Source: Streptococcus sp. oral taxon 431 (GTDB lineage: Bacteria > Bacillota > Bacilli > Lactobacillales > Streptococcaceae). Taken from it: 63,894 nucleotides of DNA. Of this stretch, positions 28,839-37,374 are shown piece by piece; position 1 is the stretch's first letter; each line of letters starts with the position of its first letter. The translations under genes were made by a program, and so were the position numbers. The stretch covers positions 248,244 to 312,137 of the forward strand of contig NZ_JALDUI010000001.1 of NCBI RefSeq assembly GCF_023115445.1. The letters are read 5' to 3'. Under the pieces are notes generated by a model. That model saw nothing but the letters and a program-made list of their open reading frames with translations. It did not search any database and was not told where the DNA came from.

Positions 28839-30629
28839 TTAAATCCATCCTTTTTCCTTAAATTCAGCAATACGAGCTAAATCCTCATCTGAAGGTTTAT
28901 TGGAAACAATTTCTTTTGTAATAACCGAATACTCTTTGTTCCATTTTTTAAGAATTGCAATAATAGAATCTGAAATCCTGATATCTCTTTTCGAAATTGA
29001 CTCTAAATTCCACTCTTGAATTTCAGAAAGTCCCATAAATTTTGTGATTTCGATCTTAGAAGCTGCATATTCTTTTTTCTTTTTAGCAAAGTAACCATTT
29101 CCTGCTATAATATTTAACTTCTTTTCAAATGGTAATTTATTGCCTATATGCTCGATTTTCTCTCGGATTTTATGATCTGATTCATCGATAAAATAGTTAG
29201 TTTGCCATTTTTGAGGGAAGATATGTTCGATTTCCCATTTACTTGGTAATAATGAATCCTGATGTTTATAAGCAAGTGTTTTAAGCAACATTCTCACCAC
29301 ATTACGGTGAGGATTTTGGATTCCTGCTTCAAGTTGAGCTTGGTCTAGTTCTTTGAAATCAAATTTAGGAATATCTGATACAACAATTGCTGAATTTAAT
29401 TTCAAAATATCACCTTTAACAGCATTGATAGTTGGAATAAGAATGTATTTTGTCATTAGTTCAGCGAGTAATTTGTTTAAGAATCTTGCAAATTTATCCT
29501 CAAAGTTTTTATCCTTACGATAACAAATATAATATATAATCACCGGATATTTCCAGAACTCATTAGGATATGAAGTAAGTGTATCTAATGTTTGTTTTAT
29601 CTGTATATTTGATGACCAACTCTCATCTTCCAGCACTTCACCTTTATTAATTACTTTCCATAATTCGATCATTACGAATAAATTATCTAATAATTCAGAT
29701 TGATAAAGGCGCTCAAATTTGTTACTCGAATAGTATTTTCTGACACCAGGTGTAGTACTTTTAGTATCTTTTTCCAAAGCTCTAAGATAGAACATATAGT
29801 AATAGAATAATTGTTGGATACTTTCATTAGCTGCTGTAGCTTGTTCATCAAGCTCTTTCCAGCGTTCAATAAATATTTCCTTATCTTTTCCCTCAAGATG
29901 GTTATAAATCTTAGCTTTAAATATATCAGCATCAGATAGCGGTAAACCTCTGTCATTTAAAGTAGAGAAAATAGTCAATGCTGTATCTTGGGTATCAGCA
30001 GTTATTGGTAAAAGAATAGCTTGATTTAATAGGGAATAAATGAACTGATAAATCATCAAGGGATTATCACTTGAATGTTTATCAAGTAACTCCTGAAAAT
30101 GAATATAATTTCTAGAATAATTATCTTTAGAATCTTTATTTGCTCTTCCAGTTTCGAGAATTTTACGAAGAATTTCATTACCTTCATTATTAACAACACG
30201 TGATGTTAGAAGAGTAGTCTTATAATCAACTGTTCCAGTCAGTTTATTAGTGCGCCAGATTGAGGGTTCAATCTTACCAATAAAATTGTTCGCTTCTGGA
30301 GTTCGTTCTGATAATGGAGAATTAAATAGCTTTGTGTAAATCGCTCTTAACAATAAAAACAGAGAGGTAATACGTTGCTGACCATCAATAATTTCCTGTT
30401 CACCATTATCATTTTCATACGAAACGATACTTCCAAGAAAATACGAACCTTCGCGTTCAGTACCACCATTACTGACGGTAAATTCCCATAAATCTTCAAA
30501 CAGTGTTTCAACCTGCTCATCTGTCCAAGCATAAGGACGCTGATATTCTGGAATAACAAATGGTTTTGTTCTTCCACTACCAAGTAGTGCCTCAACACGC
30601 TGCTTATTAACTTCTATTGTAGTTGGCAT
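28839..30629 (-). CDS. GmrSD-like DUF262/DUF1524 protein (probable type IV restriction or related defence nuclease)
   Basis: A 596-residue protein. The N-terminal DUF262 (ParB/Srx-like NTPase) domain has VIPEYQRPYAWTDEQ (about residues 24-38) and EIIDGQQRITSLFLLLRAI (about 77-95), the key DGQQR motif. The C-terminal DUF1524 HNH-type nuclease domain has KWEIEHIFPQKW followed by IGNKLPFEKKLN (about 465-500). Fused GmrS+GmrD proteins cleave modified phage DNA. ATG 30629 has GGAGG upstream. It sits alone, with no methylase beside it, as expected for type IV. First gene of the island's left third. Confidence 0.88.
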   Translation of the reverse strand: MPTTIEVNKQRVEALLGSGRTKPFVIPEYQRPYAWTDEQVETLFEDLWEFTVSNGGTEREGSYFLGSIVSYENDNGEQEIIDGQQRITSLFLLLRAIYTKLFNSPLSERTPEANNFIGKIEPSIWRTNKLTGTVDYKTTLLTSRVVNNEGNEILRKILETGRANKDSKDNYSRNYIHFQELLDKHSSDNPLMIYQFIYSLLNQAILLPITADTQDTALTIFSTLNDRGLPLSDADIFKAKIYNHLEGKDKEIFIERWKELDEQATAANESIQQLFYYYMFYLRALEKDTKSTTPGVRKYYSSNKFERLYQSELLDNLFVMIELWKVINKGEVLEDESWSSNIQIKQTLDTLTSYPNEFWKYPVIIYYICYRKDKNFEDKFARFLNKLLAELMTKYILIPTINAVKGDILKLNSAIVVSDIPKFDFKELDQAQLEAGIQNPHRNVVRMLLKTLAYKHQDSLLPSKWEIEHIFPQKWQTNYFIDESDHKIREKIEHIGNKLPFEKKLNIIAGNGYFAKKKKEYAASKIEITKFMGLSEIQEWNLESISKRDIRISDSIIAILKKWNKEYSVITKEIVSNKPSDEDLARIAEFKEKGWI

Positions 30630-30701
30630 CTTAAACCTCCATATTATATTTGCTAAAATACTACATTTTTTATTGATTATTTGAACACTATATCAAATTG
30701 C

Positions 30702-30731
30702 TTTAACTAGCAATCCTACACATTCAAAACG
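30702..30731 (-). repeat. rumA/rlmCD 3'-end-like unit E (att-like scar)
   Basis: On the minus strand CGTTTTGAATGTGTAGGATT, then GCTAGTTAAA, encodes RFECVGLLVK, a version of the rlmCD C-terminal [10 protein letters not shown]. It is outside any gene, just below the stop of the gene at 30744. Confidence 0.65.
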
Positions 30732-30743
30732 AAGTTTGAGTAA

Positions 30744-31310
30744 CTATTGCATATCTTCCATGGCTTCTTTCACATATCCTTCTACATCTTCAATCTCTAC
30801 AAACGAAGGATCAAGGTGACATAGGAAGTGCCAATCTTCGGTGTCGCGTTTTCTGTAGACAATCGCTTCCCCGTCTTCACTTCCGAAAAAGCTTCTGTCG
30901 ACTTCGTACCCTTTGCTTTCTAAGAAAGCTTTTGCCTTGCGGAAGTTTGCTTCTCTGGCTTCAACATAGACTTTCACTTCATCGTTGTTAACGACATAGG
31001 CATCGACTTTTGTAAACCCTTCGACCACTCTATCGCTTGGTTCGGATAGATTCGAAATTTCTTTCCAAATAATCTCGACATTTTTCTCAGGTTCAAATGA
31101 GAATCTAGATAAAGGGACAATGTTGCCGTTGAAGATAATTTCTATATAATCTGGCAAGCGTTTAGGATTCACATACTCCACTTCAAACCCATCTTCGTTT
31201 TCTAAAGTATATCCAGGGATTTGAGCTACAAAGGCTTTCCCCTCTTCTAAAGACTCAAAAGCGACTAAATCTTTTGAATAATTATTTTGGTACAATTCCA
31301 ATATAAGCAT
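30744..31310 (-). CDS. Hypothetical protein, 188 residues (paralogue of the fragment at 37869)
   Basis: Family not recognised. Start ATG 31310 (GGAAGGTGG upstream) gives MLILELYQNNYSKDLVAFES. The first about 45 residues (ELYQN..KDLVAFESLEEGKAFV..GYTLENED) recur in the short gene at 37869-38048. The protein is acidic and soluble with two apparent repeats of an alpha/beta unit. An immunity role is possible. It is followed directly by the att-like unit E. Confidence 0.65.
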   Translation of the reverse strand: MLILELYQNNYSKDLVAFESLEEGKAFVAQIPGYTLENEDGFEVEYVNPKRLPDYIEIIFNGNIVPLSRFSFEPEKNVEIIWKEISNLSEPSDRVVEGFTKVDAYVVNNDEVKVYVEAREANFRKAKAFLESKGYEVDRSFFGSEDGEAIVYRKRDTEDWHFLCHLDPSFVEIEDVEGYVKEAMEDMQ

Positions 31311-31384
31311 TGATAACCCACCTTCCTTCAAATCTAATCACTGCAACTCCAACATTAGTAATTACGTACTATAATAGTACAATA

Positions 31385-32239
31385 TTATTTTATTACAATC
31401 GTTTCTTCCCATTGTTTTAGAACATCTTTTAAAGGCTCATCTAGATAGGTATAGGCCTTTTCCTTAATCCAATCAGGTATACCATAAGCAGCCTCTGCTA
31501 TACTTCCTGTGATGGCAGCAAGAGTATCACTATCCCCACCAATAGAGATAGCATTTCTGATAGCATCCTCAAACTCTGTACTTTCAAGAAAGGCAATGAT
31601 GGCCTGAGGTACCGTATTCTGGCAAGTTTCATTAAATCGATAATGAGGACGAATTTCATCCAGAGTTTTCGATAGGTCATAGCCATACTCTTCCTCTATG
31701 TGCTCCTTGATGAGTCTCTTACATTCTGTAGGATTATCGTTGATTGGTTGCTCATAGTCGCCACTATAGCCTCCAAAGTAATAACGACACATAAAGATAG
31801 CATCAGACGTCGCCATAGCTCCTTTAACACCCTCTGGATGGTTATGAGTCACCTCTGCAGAAAGTCGTGCAAGTGCTCTTCTGGACGGCCAGGCTCCCGT
31901 TCGTGCACAGAAACTACAATCCATGGCCCAGGCACATGGAGAAACACGCATTGCTGAGCCATTGCCAAAGCTATTATAAGGTTCTCGATCGTCGCCATCA
32001 ACCCAATTCCCAAATCTTGCACCGTAACCTGCATCGGGATACATCCTAGCATATTTCTTCATGGCATCAATAAAGTCATCGTTCTGACCGCCATTCATAA
32101 TGGCTTCTGCAACAGCACAGGTCATAACCGTATCATCAGTGAAAAAACAATCCTCACGAAATAATGGAAAGTCTTTCGTTTTAATATTGTTCCATTCGTA
32201 AACAGAACCAACAATGTCTCCAACTATTGCTCCTAACAT
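31385..32239 (-). CDS. ADP-ribosylglycohydrolase family protein
   Basis: A 284-residue enzyme that removes ADP-ribose from proteins or small targets. It opens MLGAIVGDIVGSVYEW; FFTDDTVMT and IGGDSDTLAAITGSIAEA are the two metal-binding Asp motifs of the family. ATG 32239 has AGGAGG upstream. The middle segment (CARTGAWPSRRALARLSAEV) is more GC-rich than its neighbours and resembles, as I recall, clostridial versions, suggesting transfer. It is flanked by units E and C. Confidence 0.9.
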   Translation of the reverse strand: MLGAIVGDIVGSVYEWNNIKTKDFPLFREDCFFTDDTVMTCAVAEAIMNGGQNDDFIDAMKKYARMYPDAGYGARFGNWVDGDDREPYNSFGNGSAMRVSPCAWAMDCSFCARTGAWPSRRALARLSAEVTHNHPEGVKGAMATSDAIFMCRYYFGGYSGDYEQPINDNPTECKRLIKEHIEEEYGYDLSKTLDEIRPHYRFNETCQNTVPQAIIAFLESTEFEDAIRNAISIGGDSDTLAAITGSIAEAAYGIPDWIKEKAYTYLDEPLKDVLKQWEETIVIK

Positions 32240-32306
32240 AAAATACCTCCTAATGTTCGATGTCACATCTATAAATATACTAAAAATCTACTCTACTTTT
32301 TTTAGA

Positions 32307-32336
32307 TCGTACAAAGAGTGATACCGCATCAACGTG
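32307..32336 (-). repeat. rumA/rlmCD 3'-end-like unit C (att-like scar)
   Basis: On the minus strand CACGTTGATGCGGTATCACT, then CTTTGTACGA, encodes HVDAVSLFVR in intergenic DNA. Its neighbouring bases match the corresponding part of units A2 and B2. Confidence 0.75.
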
Positions 32337-32431
32337 TGTTTGCATCTAGCTTTTCCTTCTATAAATTGACTCAAGTTAAATTTTGGGTATTAGAGGAATT
32401 GAAATATTCTCTTTCTAATCTATAACTATAC

Positions 32432-33031
32432 CTATTCTGTTCGAGTTTCAGCTAAATATATTCCCCATTCAGCTAATTCTTCAGGCAAGTCATAAACAGT
32501 TTTTCCATTACTTTCATAGATTTCAGAGATTCCTGGTGAGGTCTTAGAAAAAGTTTTCCAAGCAGTCACTAGTTCTTCTACAAATTGAATATTATGAGGT
32601 TCAAAAAAGTCATTAAATTTCGATAGTTCTTTACTATAAATTGTCACAACATTATAGCTATCAAGCATAATCTCATCATGACTTTTATGTCCACCAAATC
32701 CAAACTTACTTAATCCATCATTAACAAGTAAATCACCGTATCTAATCAACAGTGCTAGGTATTCCTCTCTTGAACAAGCATCAATATAATAAACATCCTT
32801 ATGGGATTCCTTGATAATACTCTTTGCTATCACTTTTTCTCTATCAATACTGACAGGCAACTCCAAAATAAAAAACAAGGGCTCGTCATGAATCGCAATA
32901 AAATGTTGAAAAACCTCTAATATTTTTTCTGCGTGTACATTCGCCGTCAAATGATGTTCAGTTAACTTTGTAAATGACTCAAACAGGTTTTCTACCAAGC
33001 TAACTCGATGACCTTTTACTAAATTCAACAT
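32432..33031 (-). CDS. Hypothetical protein, 199 residues
   Basis: Not recognised. Start ATG 33031 follows GGAGG at normal spacing (MLNLVKGHRVSLVENLFESF); a longer in-frame start lacks one. Soluble, mixed alpha/beta, no signal peptide. A central KFGFGGHKSHDEIMLDSYN segment looks conserved-like, but I cannot match it. Flanked by units C and A, so it forms a one-gene cassette. Confidence 0.6.
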   Translation of the reverse strand: MLNLVKGHRVSLVENLFESFTKLTEHHLTANVHAEKILEVFQHFIAIHDEPLFFILELPVSIDREKVIAKSIIKESHKDVYYIDACSREEYLALLIRYGDLLVNDGLSKFGFGGHKSHDEIMLDSYNVVTIYSKELSKFNDFFEPHNIQFVEELVTAWKTFSKTSPGISEIYESNGKTVYDLPEELAEWGIYLAETRTE

Positions 33032-33306
33032 TATGCGTCCTCCAGAGAATTTAAATATTATACACATTTATAATCTCATTATACCATTAAAACCTCAAAA
33101 AGACTGCAACTTCCCAGTCACAGTCTCTTATAAATCTACCTCAATTCCTTCAAGGAAAGTTACTACAATTTGTCCAGCTCTGAAATAGATTGATAGCATG
33201 TCAGACTATAGTATCCAGAAGCCCAACTTGAACTATTACTCTGATTCTTACCCTCTATTCGATTAGAGAAGCTACCTTCACGCTTTTCATTATTCCTTTC
33301 GTTCAC
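33032..33306. other. Intergenic region with a terminator
   Basis: No convincing gene. It contains the hairpin at 33096-33127 and a 22-codon frame ending at about 33131 (ending VTFLEGIEVDL) that may be a decayed gene end. Confidence 0.35.
33096..33127 (-). terminator. Possible terminator upstream of the 32432 gene
   Basis: AGACTG (33101-33106) pairs with CAGTCT (33121-33126) and TTTTTGAGG follows on the minus strand. It would stop transcription arriving from genes further right. Confidence 0.55.
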
Positions 33307-33463
33307 TTTTAAGAGCAGAGAAACACTCTCAGCGGTTCGGACTTACCGTATCATTTCGTCGGTGCCCCTCCTCATTCTACGAGTCCTATCGCATGGGCCG
33401 AACATCTGCTTCTACTTCTCTGATACCTCAGCTCGTACAAGCAATGATACCGGCCTCAACATG
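33307..33463 (-). repeat. Double rumA/rlmCD 3'-end-like repeat A (units A1 and A2)
   Basis: A 157-bp repeat nearly the same as repeat B at 36507-36662. Unit A2 (33463-33433) reads HVEA-VSLLVR with one extra base; unit A1 (33336-33307) reads TAESVSLLLK. Both correspond to the rlmCD C-terminus [10 protein letters not shown] and point the same way as rlmCD. Confidence 0.8.
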
Positions 33464-33580
33464 TGGTGTTAGCAAACTTCTATATTATAGAACGAAAGTG
33501 ATAGAGTTGTTGTTTAAAATTAAACTTTAGAATGAAAATATTTTATAGTTCCCTTTTTTCAACTTTATAGCTGATAATTG

Positions 33581-34198
33581 TCACTTAATAAATTTACTTG
33601 CTAGTTTGTATACTTGTTGAATCTCTTTACTATTAATATCCCAACCATCAAGTTCTTCTTTAATCAACTCCGGGAATTTCTTACTAATATCCCTTAAAGC
33701 ATTTCCAACTGATTTTCTCACATATTCGCTTGCATCTTTTTTTAAGTTGGCAATCCTTTCAATAGCTTCATCTGGATTATCCTTGAAATATGGTCTACTC
33801 GTCCATATTCTCAAACCTTCTGTAACAGCTCTTCTGACATTTGGATTATTATTTTGTAGCCAGTCGTCAATAACCGGAAGAGATTTTTCATAACCTGTTT
33901 GCTTACAAAATCCATCAAATGCTTTTGCTAATACTTCTTGAACTCTCCAATTGTCATCCTTTGAAACCTCATCCCTCATGAAGATTAAAATTTCTCCATA
34001 CGATGACAAATGGCTAAAGAGAAATACACTGTACATTCTAACTTGATATACATTGGATTTAAAGGCTAAAAATGCTAATTCTTTAGTATACGCATTATCG
34101 TTTGATAGATAGTCAGCAAGAGCTCTTTTCTCTTCTTCTTTAAATCCATTTTCTATTAAAGAGAATTCTTTTTCTAAATTTAAAATATATCCTTTCAT
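33581..34198 (-). CDS. AlkD-like HEAT-repeat protein (DNA alkylation repair family)
   Basis: A 205-residue all-helical protein with HEAT-like repeats. NNNPNVRRAVTEGLRIWTSR and KDASEYVRKSVGNALRDISK are typical of the AlkD/DNA alkylation repair superfamily, where the repeats wrap DNA. It is shorter than classical AlkD and I cannot confirm the catalytic Asp/Trp set, so activity is open. ATG 34198 is the start. First gene to the right of repeat A. Confidence 0.75.
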   Translation of the reverse strand: MKGYILNLEKEFSLIENGFKEEEKRALADYLSNDNAYTKELAFLAFKSNVYQVRMYSVFLFSHLSSYGEILIFMRDEVSKDDNWRVQEVLAKAFDGFCKQTGYEKSLPVIDDWLQNNNPNVRRAVTEGLRIWTSRPYFKDNPDEAIERIANLKKDASEYVRKSVGNALRDISKKFPELIKEELDGWDINSKEIQQVYKLASKFIK

Positions 34199-34315
34199 GT
34201 AACTTGACCCCGAAACAACATTCCAAGTTTCAAGATAATTCTCGATAGATATTAATAAAGAATTGAATTTGTTATAATATGAGCAAATATTCTTGACATT
34301 TTTTCAAATTGATAT

Positions 34316-35206
34316 TTAAACCCTTTTATTATTCAGCCTTTTCTCAATCAAATACCAACTAGGAATGATTTGCTTCATATCATCATACCATTCTAAAATT
34401 TCCTTAGCTTGATTTTGCATTACTGCTATTTCTTCGATTCCGTAAGGAACAGACCATGGAAGAGCACCAACTATGTTATTTACAATATAGATAGCAAGAA
34501 GTTTCCAAAATAAATCTGGAACCTTATGATCAAAATATCCATCTATCATACCAGAGGCAAAAGAAGGTGAAACTTGAGCAGACCATACAATACGATTGAA
34601 TTCCTCCCAAGGATCTCCAAAATCAAATCGATCAAAGTCAATGACATAAATTTTACGATCTTCACCAATCATGAAATTCCCGATATGATAATCTCCATGT
34701 TGGAAAACCTGAGGTCTATCTTTTAATAATTCTCTATTTGCATTTAAAAAATCAATAAAAATCTGACCATTTTCATATTGAACTGGACATTCTTTGTATT
34801 TGGAGATTTTGTCATCAATTTTTCGATTATAAAAGACTTCCCAATCTTCACGAACTTCTGTAATAGGGAGTGAATGAATTTTTTGAAGGATTCTTCCTGC
34901 TTCTACTCCGTAAGTGTATTGTTGTTCTTTCGAAACAGTTAAAATGGTTTCTCTTGCTTCTTTCCCGTCTATCCATTCGTGTAAAGAGTGTACCTCGTCA
35001 TCGCAGAGTTCTATGCTAATCGGTTTACACATAGGAACTCCAAGAGAAGCTACTTTCTCCATCATATCAAATTCAAATTTTTTAGAATCTAACTTCTCCT
35101 TATCAGAAACACGCAAGAAATATTTTTGCTGATATTGATCTGTCACACAATATTTTTTATCATCTGACCAGCCTTTATTTATAGCTATCTTACTACTAAA
35201 ATCCAT
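34316..35206 (-). CDS. Aminoglycoside phosphotransferase (APH) family protein
   Basis: A 296-residue kinase-fold protein. VFQHGDYHIGNFMI is the Brenner motif with catalytic Asp and KIYVIDFDRFDFGDPWEEF holds the metal-binding Asp. Start ATG 35206 has GGAGAG upstream; the TTG one codon earlier is less likely. Substrate cannot be assigned; members act on aminoglycosides, macrolides, choline or other small molecules. An AAC(6')-like gene lies two genes upstream. Confidence 0.85.
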   Translation of the reverse strand: MDFSSKIAINKGWSDDKKYCVTDQYQQKYFLRVSDKEKLDSKKFEFDMMEKVASLGVPMCKPISIELCDDEVHSLHEWIDGKEARETILTVSKEQQYTYGVEAGRILQKIHSLPITEVREDWEVFYNRKIDDKISKYKECPVQYENGQIFIDFLNANRELLKDRPQVFQHGDYHIGNFMIGEDRKIYVIDFDRFDFGDPWEEFNRIVWSAQVSPSFASGMIDGYFDHKVPDLFWKLLAIYIVNNIVGALPWSVPYGIEEIAVMQNQAKEILEWYDDMKQIIPSWYLIEKRLNNKRV

Positions 35207-35312
35207 CAAGCACTCTCCGATTCATTTCACAACACTTTTTGCAGTTTTCACTAGTAACCTATCCAGTTCGTCTACACTTTAGTTACCTAGATCAAGATTT
35301 AGATAATGAAAA

Positions 35313-35921
35313 CTAGTCAATTTTCTCTATGATATTTCCAAGTTTATCCAATACAAGACATGAATGATCATTTAGTGGAATTATGGGAACATTAACGAGT
35401 TCTTCAGCTCTATCCTTATTAGCTTTATCATTCCATGAATCATAATGGACACTAATTAAAAACTGACTAAAGAGTCCTAATCCATTTTTTATCTTTATCT
35501 GATGATCTGAATTATCATTAGGTGAAACATAGACTTTTTCTCCTAATAATAGGGCTCCTGCAGAAAATCCCATAACTTTCGCCCCTTTATTCAGCATACG
35601 ATCGATATAATTTTTGAACTGCGGATTGACGTAAGTAGCTAAATACTTTTCCGTATTTCCACCACCGATAATAATTAGATCAGCATCTAAATAGCTATCA
35701 AAATCAATCTGCTCAGTGTCCAAGAGTAAGTAATCAGTGTCTAGGTTAGAAAAATGGCTGCGGAAAACTTCCGTGTACTTTTTCATATACGGTTCCCAAT
35801 TTTCTCGATAAACTGTAAAAATGACAATTCTTTCGATCTTCCTTGATGACACAATTTTATTAACAATCGTATGGTTCTTGATCGGCGGATTTCCACCTAT
35901 CAAAAAAATTTGTTCGTCCAA
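35313..35921 (-). CDS. Peptidase S51 family protein (dipeptidase E-like)
   Basis: A 202-residue protein with the S51 layout: IFLIGGNPPI at the start, DLIIIGGGNTEKYL, then the nucleophile elbow VMGFSAGALLLGE with the catalytic Ser and a later SVHYDSWNDK with a candidate His. Start is TTG 35921 behind AGGAAG. It may cleave small Asp- or modified peptides. It lies in the four-gene cassette between repeats A and B. Confidence 0.85.
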   Translation of the reverse strand: MDEQIFLIGGNPPIKNHTIVNKIVSSRKIERIVIFTVYRENWEPYMKKYTEVFRSHFSNLDTDYLLLDTEQIDFDSYLDADLIIIGGGNTEKYLATYVNPQFKNYIDRMLNKGAKVMGFSAGALLLGEKVYVSPNDNSDHQIKIKNGLGLFSQFLISVHYDSWNDKANKDRAEELVNVPIIPLNDHSCLVLDKLGNIIEKID

Positions 35922-35968
35922 TCTTTCACACTTCCTAAAGATACATAAATTTTGACCACGTTCTGAAA

Positions 35969-36397
35969 TTATAGTTTCTTCTTAAAATGAATAATTCTAT
36001 TTGCCTCCTGAAATCCAATATTGAGATGAAATCTTATAGAATCCGTATTCGTTAAAGTACAGTCACTTGCAAATTCCTTACATCCTTTATTTTTCGCCCA
36101 TTCCTCACATTTTGTACAGAGATTTTTAGCAATATCCTTTAAACGATATTCCTCGTCGACAATAATCCCTTCTAAGAATCCAACAGGACTATATTTACAA
36201 CCTTCAACATAATCAAATCTGAGTGAACATAGTGCTAGACCTACAATTGTGTCACCTTCAACTTCAGTAAAGATTGCAGTATTTTTGCCATTCGTATATC
36301 TTTTTACTTCATCAATAGCTTCTTTATCGGTCAATTGGGGCCATAATTGTTTCATTAGTTTAGCCGTTTTTATAGATTCTTTTGTTATTCCATCCAT
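35969..36397 (-). CDS. AAC(6')-like GNAT acetyltransferase
   Basis: A 142-residue GNAT protein. Residues YSPVGFLEGIIVDEEYRLKD carry the acetyl-CoA site, and EEWAKNKGCKEFASDCTLTN plus GFQEANRIIHFKK are the conserved C-terminal pattern of aminoglycoside 6'-N-acetyltransferases. ATG 36397 follows GGAGG. Whether it confers resistance is unknown; many such chromosomal enzymes act on other amines. Confidence 0.82.
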   Translation of the reverse strand: MDGITKESIKTAKLMKQLWPQLTDKEAIDEVKRYTNGKNTAIFTEVEGDTIVGLALCSLRFDYVEGCKYSPVGFLEGIIVDEEYRLKDIAKNLCTKCEEWAKNKGCKEFASDCTLTNTDSIRFHLNIGFQEANRIIHFKKKL

Positions 36398-36506
36398 ATT
36401 GATGTTCCTCCGCAAATTACAAGCAAATGTTTCGAATCATGCTGTTACTTTGTTACTCATTGATTGATACTAATACCATCCCCTTCTACTTTTCGACTGT
36501 CTCAGA

Positions 36507-36662
36507 TAGGAAAAGCAGAGCCACGCACTCGGCGGTTCGGACTTACCGTATCATTTCGTCGGTTTCCCTCCTCATTCTACGAGTACTATCCCATGGGCGG
36601 AGCATCTACTTCTACTTCGCTGATGCCTCAGCTCGTACAAGCAGTGATACCGCCTCAACATG
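36507..36662 (-). repeat. Double rumA/rlmCD 3'-end-like repeat B (units B1 and B2)
   Basis: A 156-bp repeat. Unit B2 (36662-36633) encodes HVEAVSLLVR followed by AEASAK and a stop, a complete gene-end-like sequence. Unit B1 (36536-36507) encodes TAECVALLFL. The DNA between them is nearly the same as in repeat A, including ACTTACCGTATCATTTCGTC. No gene covers it. Confidence 0.82.
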
Positions 36663-36771
36663 AAACGAGTGAACACTAATTATGCCAGGTAGTCTTGTCT
36701 GTTCTATAAACTTTTTAACGATAGCATAAGGTTATCGTTAAATAGTATTACCTAGATAAACTGAGATTTTA

Positions 36772-37092
36772 TTATTTCTTTTTCTTTGGTTTTGGTGCAG
36801 GTAACTCATCATACATTGAATTAAATAAGCCGGTTAAATATTCTTTGTTGTCAACATCATCTACCAATAGCATTTCCTTTGCACCTTCATACGGCAATTC
36901 GTATTCTACATTCGGCATATACGCTATTGCAGATTTGACAGGCTTCACTAAAAATCTATCATCATAAATTCCACCCATGATTTTCCCTCGATAATAAATT
37001 ATATATTCACCCATCATTGCTCTATATGATATTTCTTCCAACTCGGACAATTGTTCTAAAATGAAATCTAAATATTCTTTACTTGAAGCCAT
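36772..37092 (-). CDS. TfoX N-terminal domain protein
   Basis: A 106-residue protein with the TfoX/Sxy N-terminal pattern: ISYRAMMGEYIIYYRGKIMG, then IYDDRFLVKPVKSA, and a Lys-rich end (PKPKKKK). The full regulator has a second domain, missing here as in many Gram-positive versions. Link to competence is not shown. AGGGAG precedes the ATG. Confidence 0.82.
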   Translation of the reverse strand: MASSKEYLDFILEQLSELEEISYRAMMGEYIIYYRGKIMGGIYDDRFLVKPVKSAIAYMPNVEYELPYEGAKEMLLVDDVDNKEYLTGLFNSMYDELPAPKPKKKK

Positions 37093-37113
37093 TTTTGCTA
37101 TCTCCCTTAATTA

Positions 37114-37262
37114 CTAAAATTTCAATAGTCCATTTTCATCAAATTGAAAATTGGGTCCCCCAAGAAACTTCCCAATAATATCCATCTAAATCCGAAAAAT
37201 ATGCGTGATGTCTACTCCAGAAAAGTCCCTGTGGCTCTTTTACAATTTTTCCACCTGCTTTT
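37114..37262 (-). pseudogene. C-terminal fragment of a VOC (glyoxalase/bleomycin-resistance) protein
   Basis: Read on the minus strand the frame gives KEPQGLFWSRHHAYFSDLDG and then YYWEVSWGPNF...ENGLLKF and a stop, a typical end of a VOC-fold protein with its metal-ligand Glu in YWEV. The 5' part is gone: directly upstream the reading frame passes into a copy of the CPBP protease gene end (37265-37333). A deletion or recombination remnant. Confidence 0.8.
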
Positions 37263-37264
37263 CA

Positions 37265-37333
37265 TTACTAATTCTAGTACTCGCAAATATAGTATAAATT
37301 AAATAACCAATAAAAATGATAATAAAAATAACA
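37265..37333 (-). repeat. Partial duplicate of the CPBP protease gene 3' end
   Basis: These 69 bp match 38328-38396, the last part of the CPBP protease gene, at 64 of 69 positions by my count. In frame it reads VIFIIIFIGYLIYTIFAS, as the protease does. Confidence 0.85.
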
Positions 37334-37374
37334 TAGCAGCCAGTCTTACAACTTACTACTTTTCATATGATAAT

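Noticed and set aside
33131..33200. 22-codon minus-strand frame ending VTFLEGIEVDL
   Set aside because: Too short, with a stop just upstream and no binding site. At most a decayed gene end.
36427..36679. Plus-strand frames through repeat B
   Set aside because: They overlap a non-coding repeat that is also present, with different frames, at 33307-33463; no family resemblance.
36772..37092. Competence regulator tfoX
   Set aside because: Only the N-terminal domain is present and streptococcal competence does not use Sxy, so no function is assigned.
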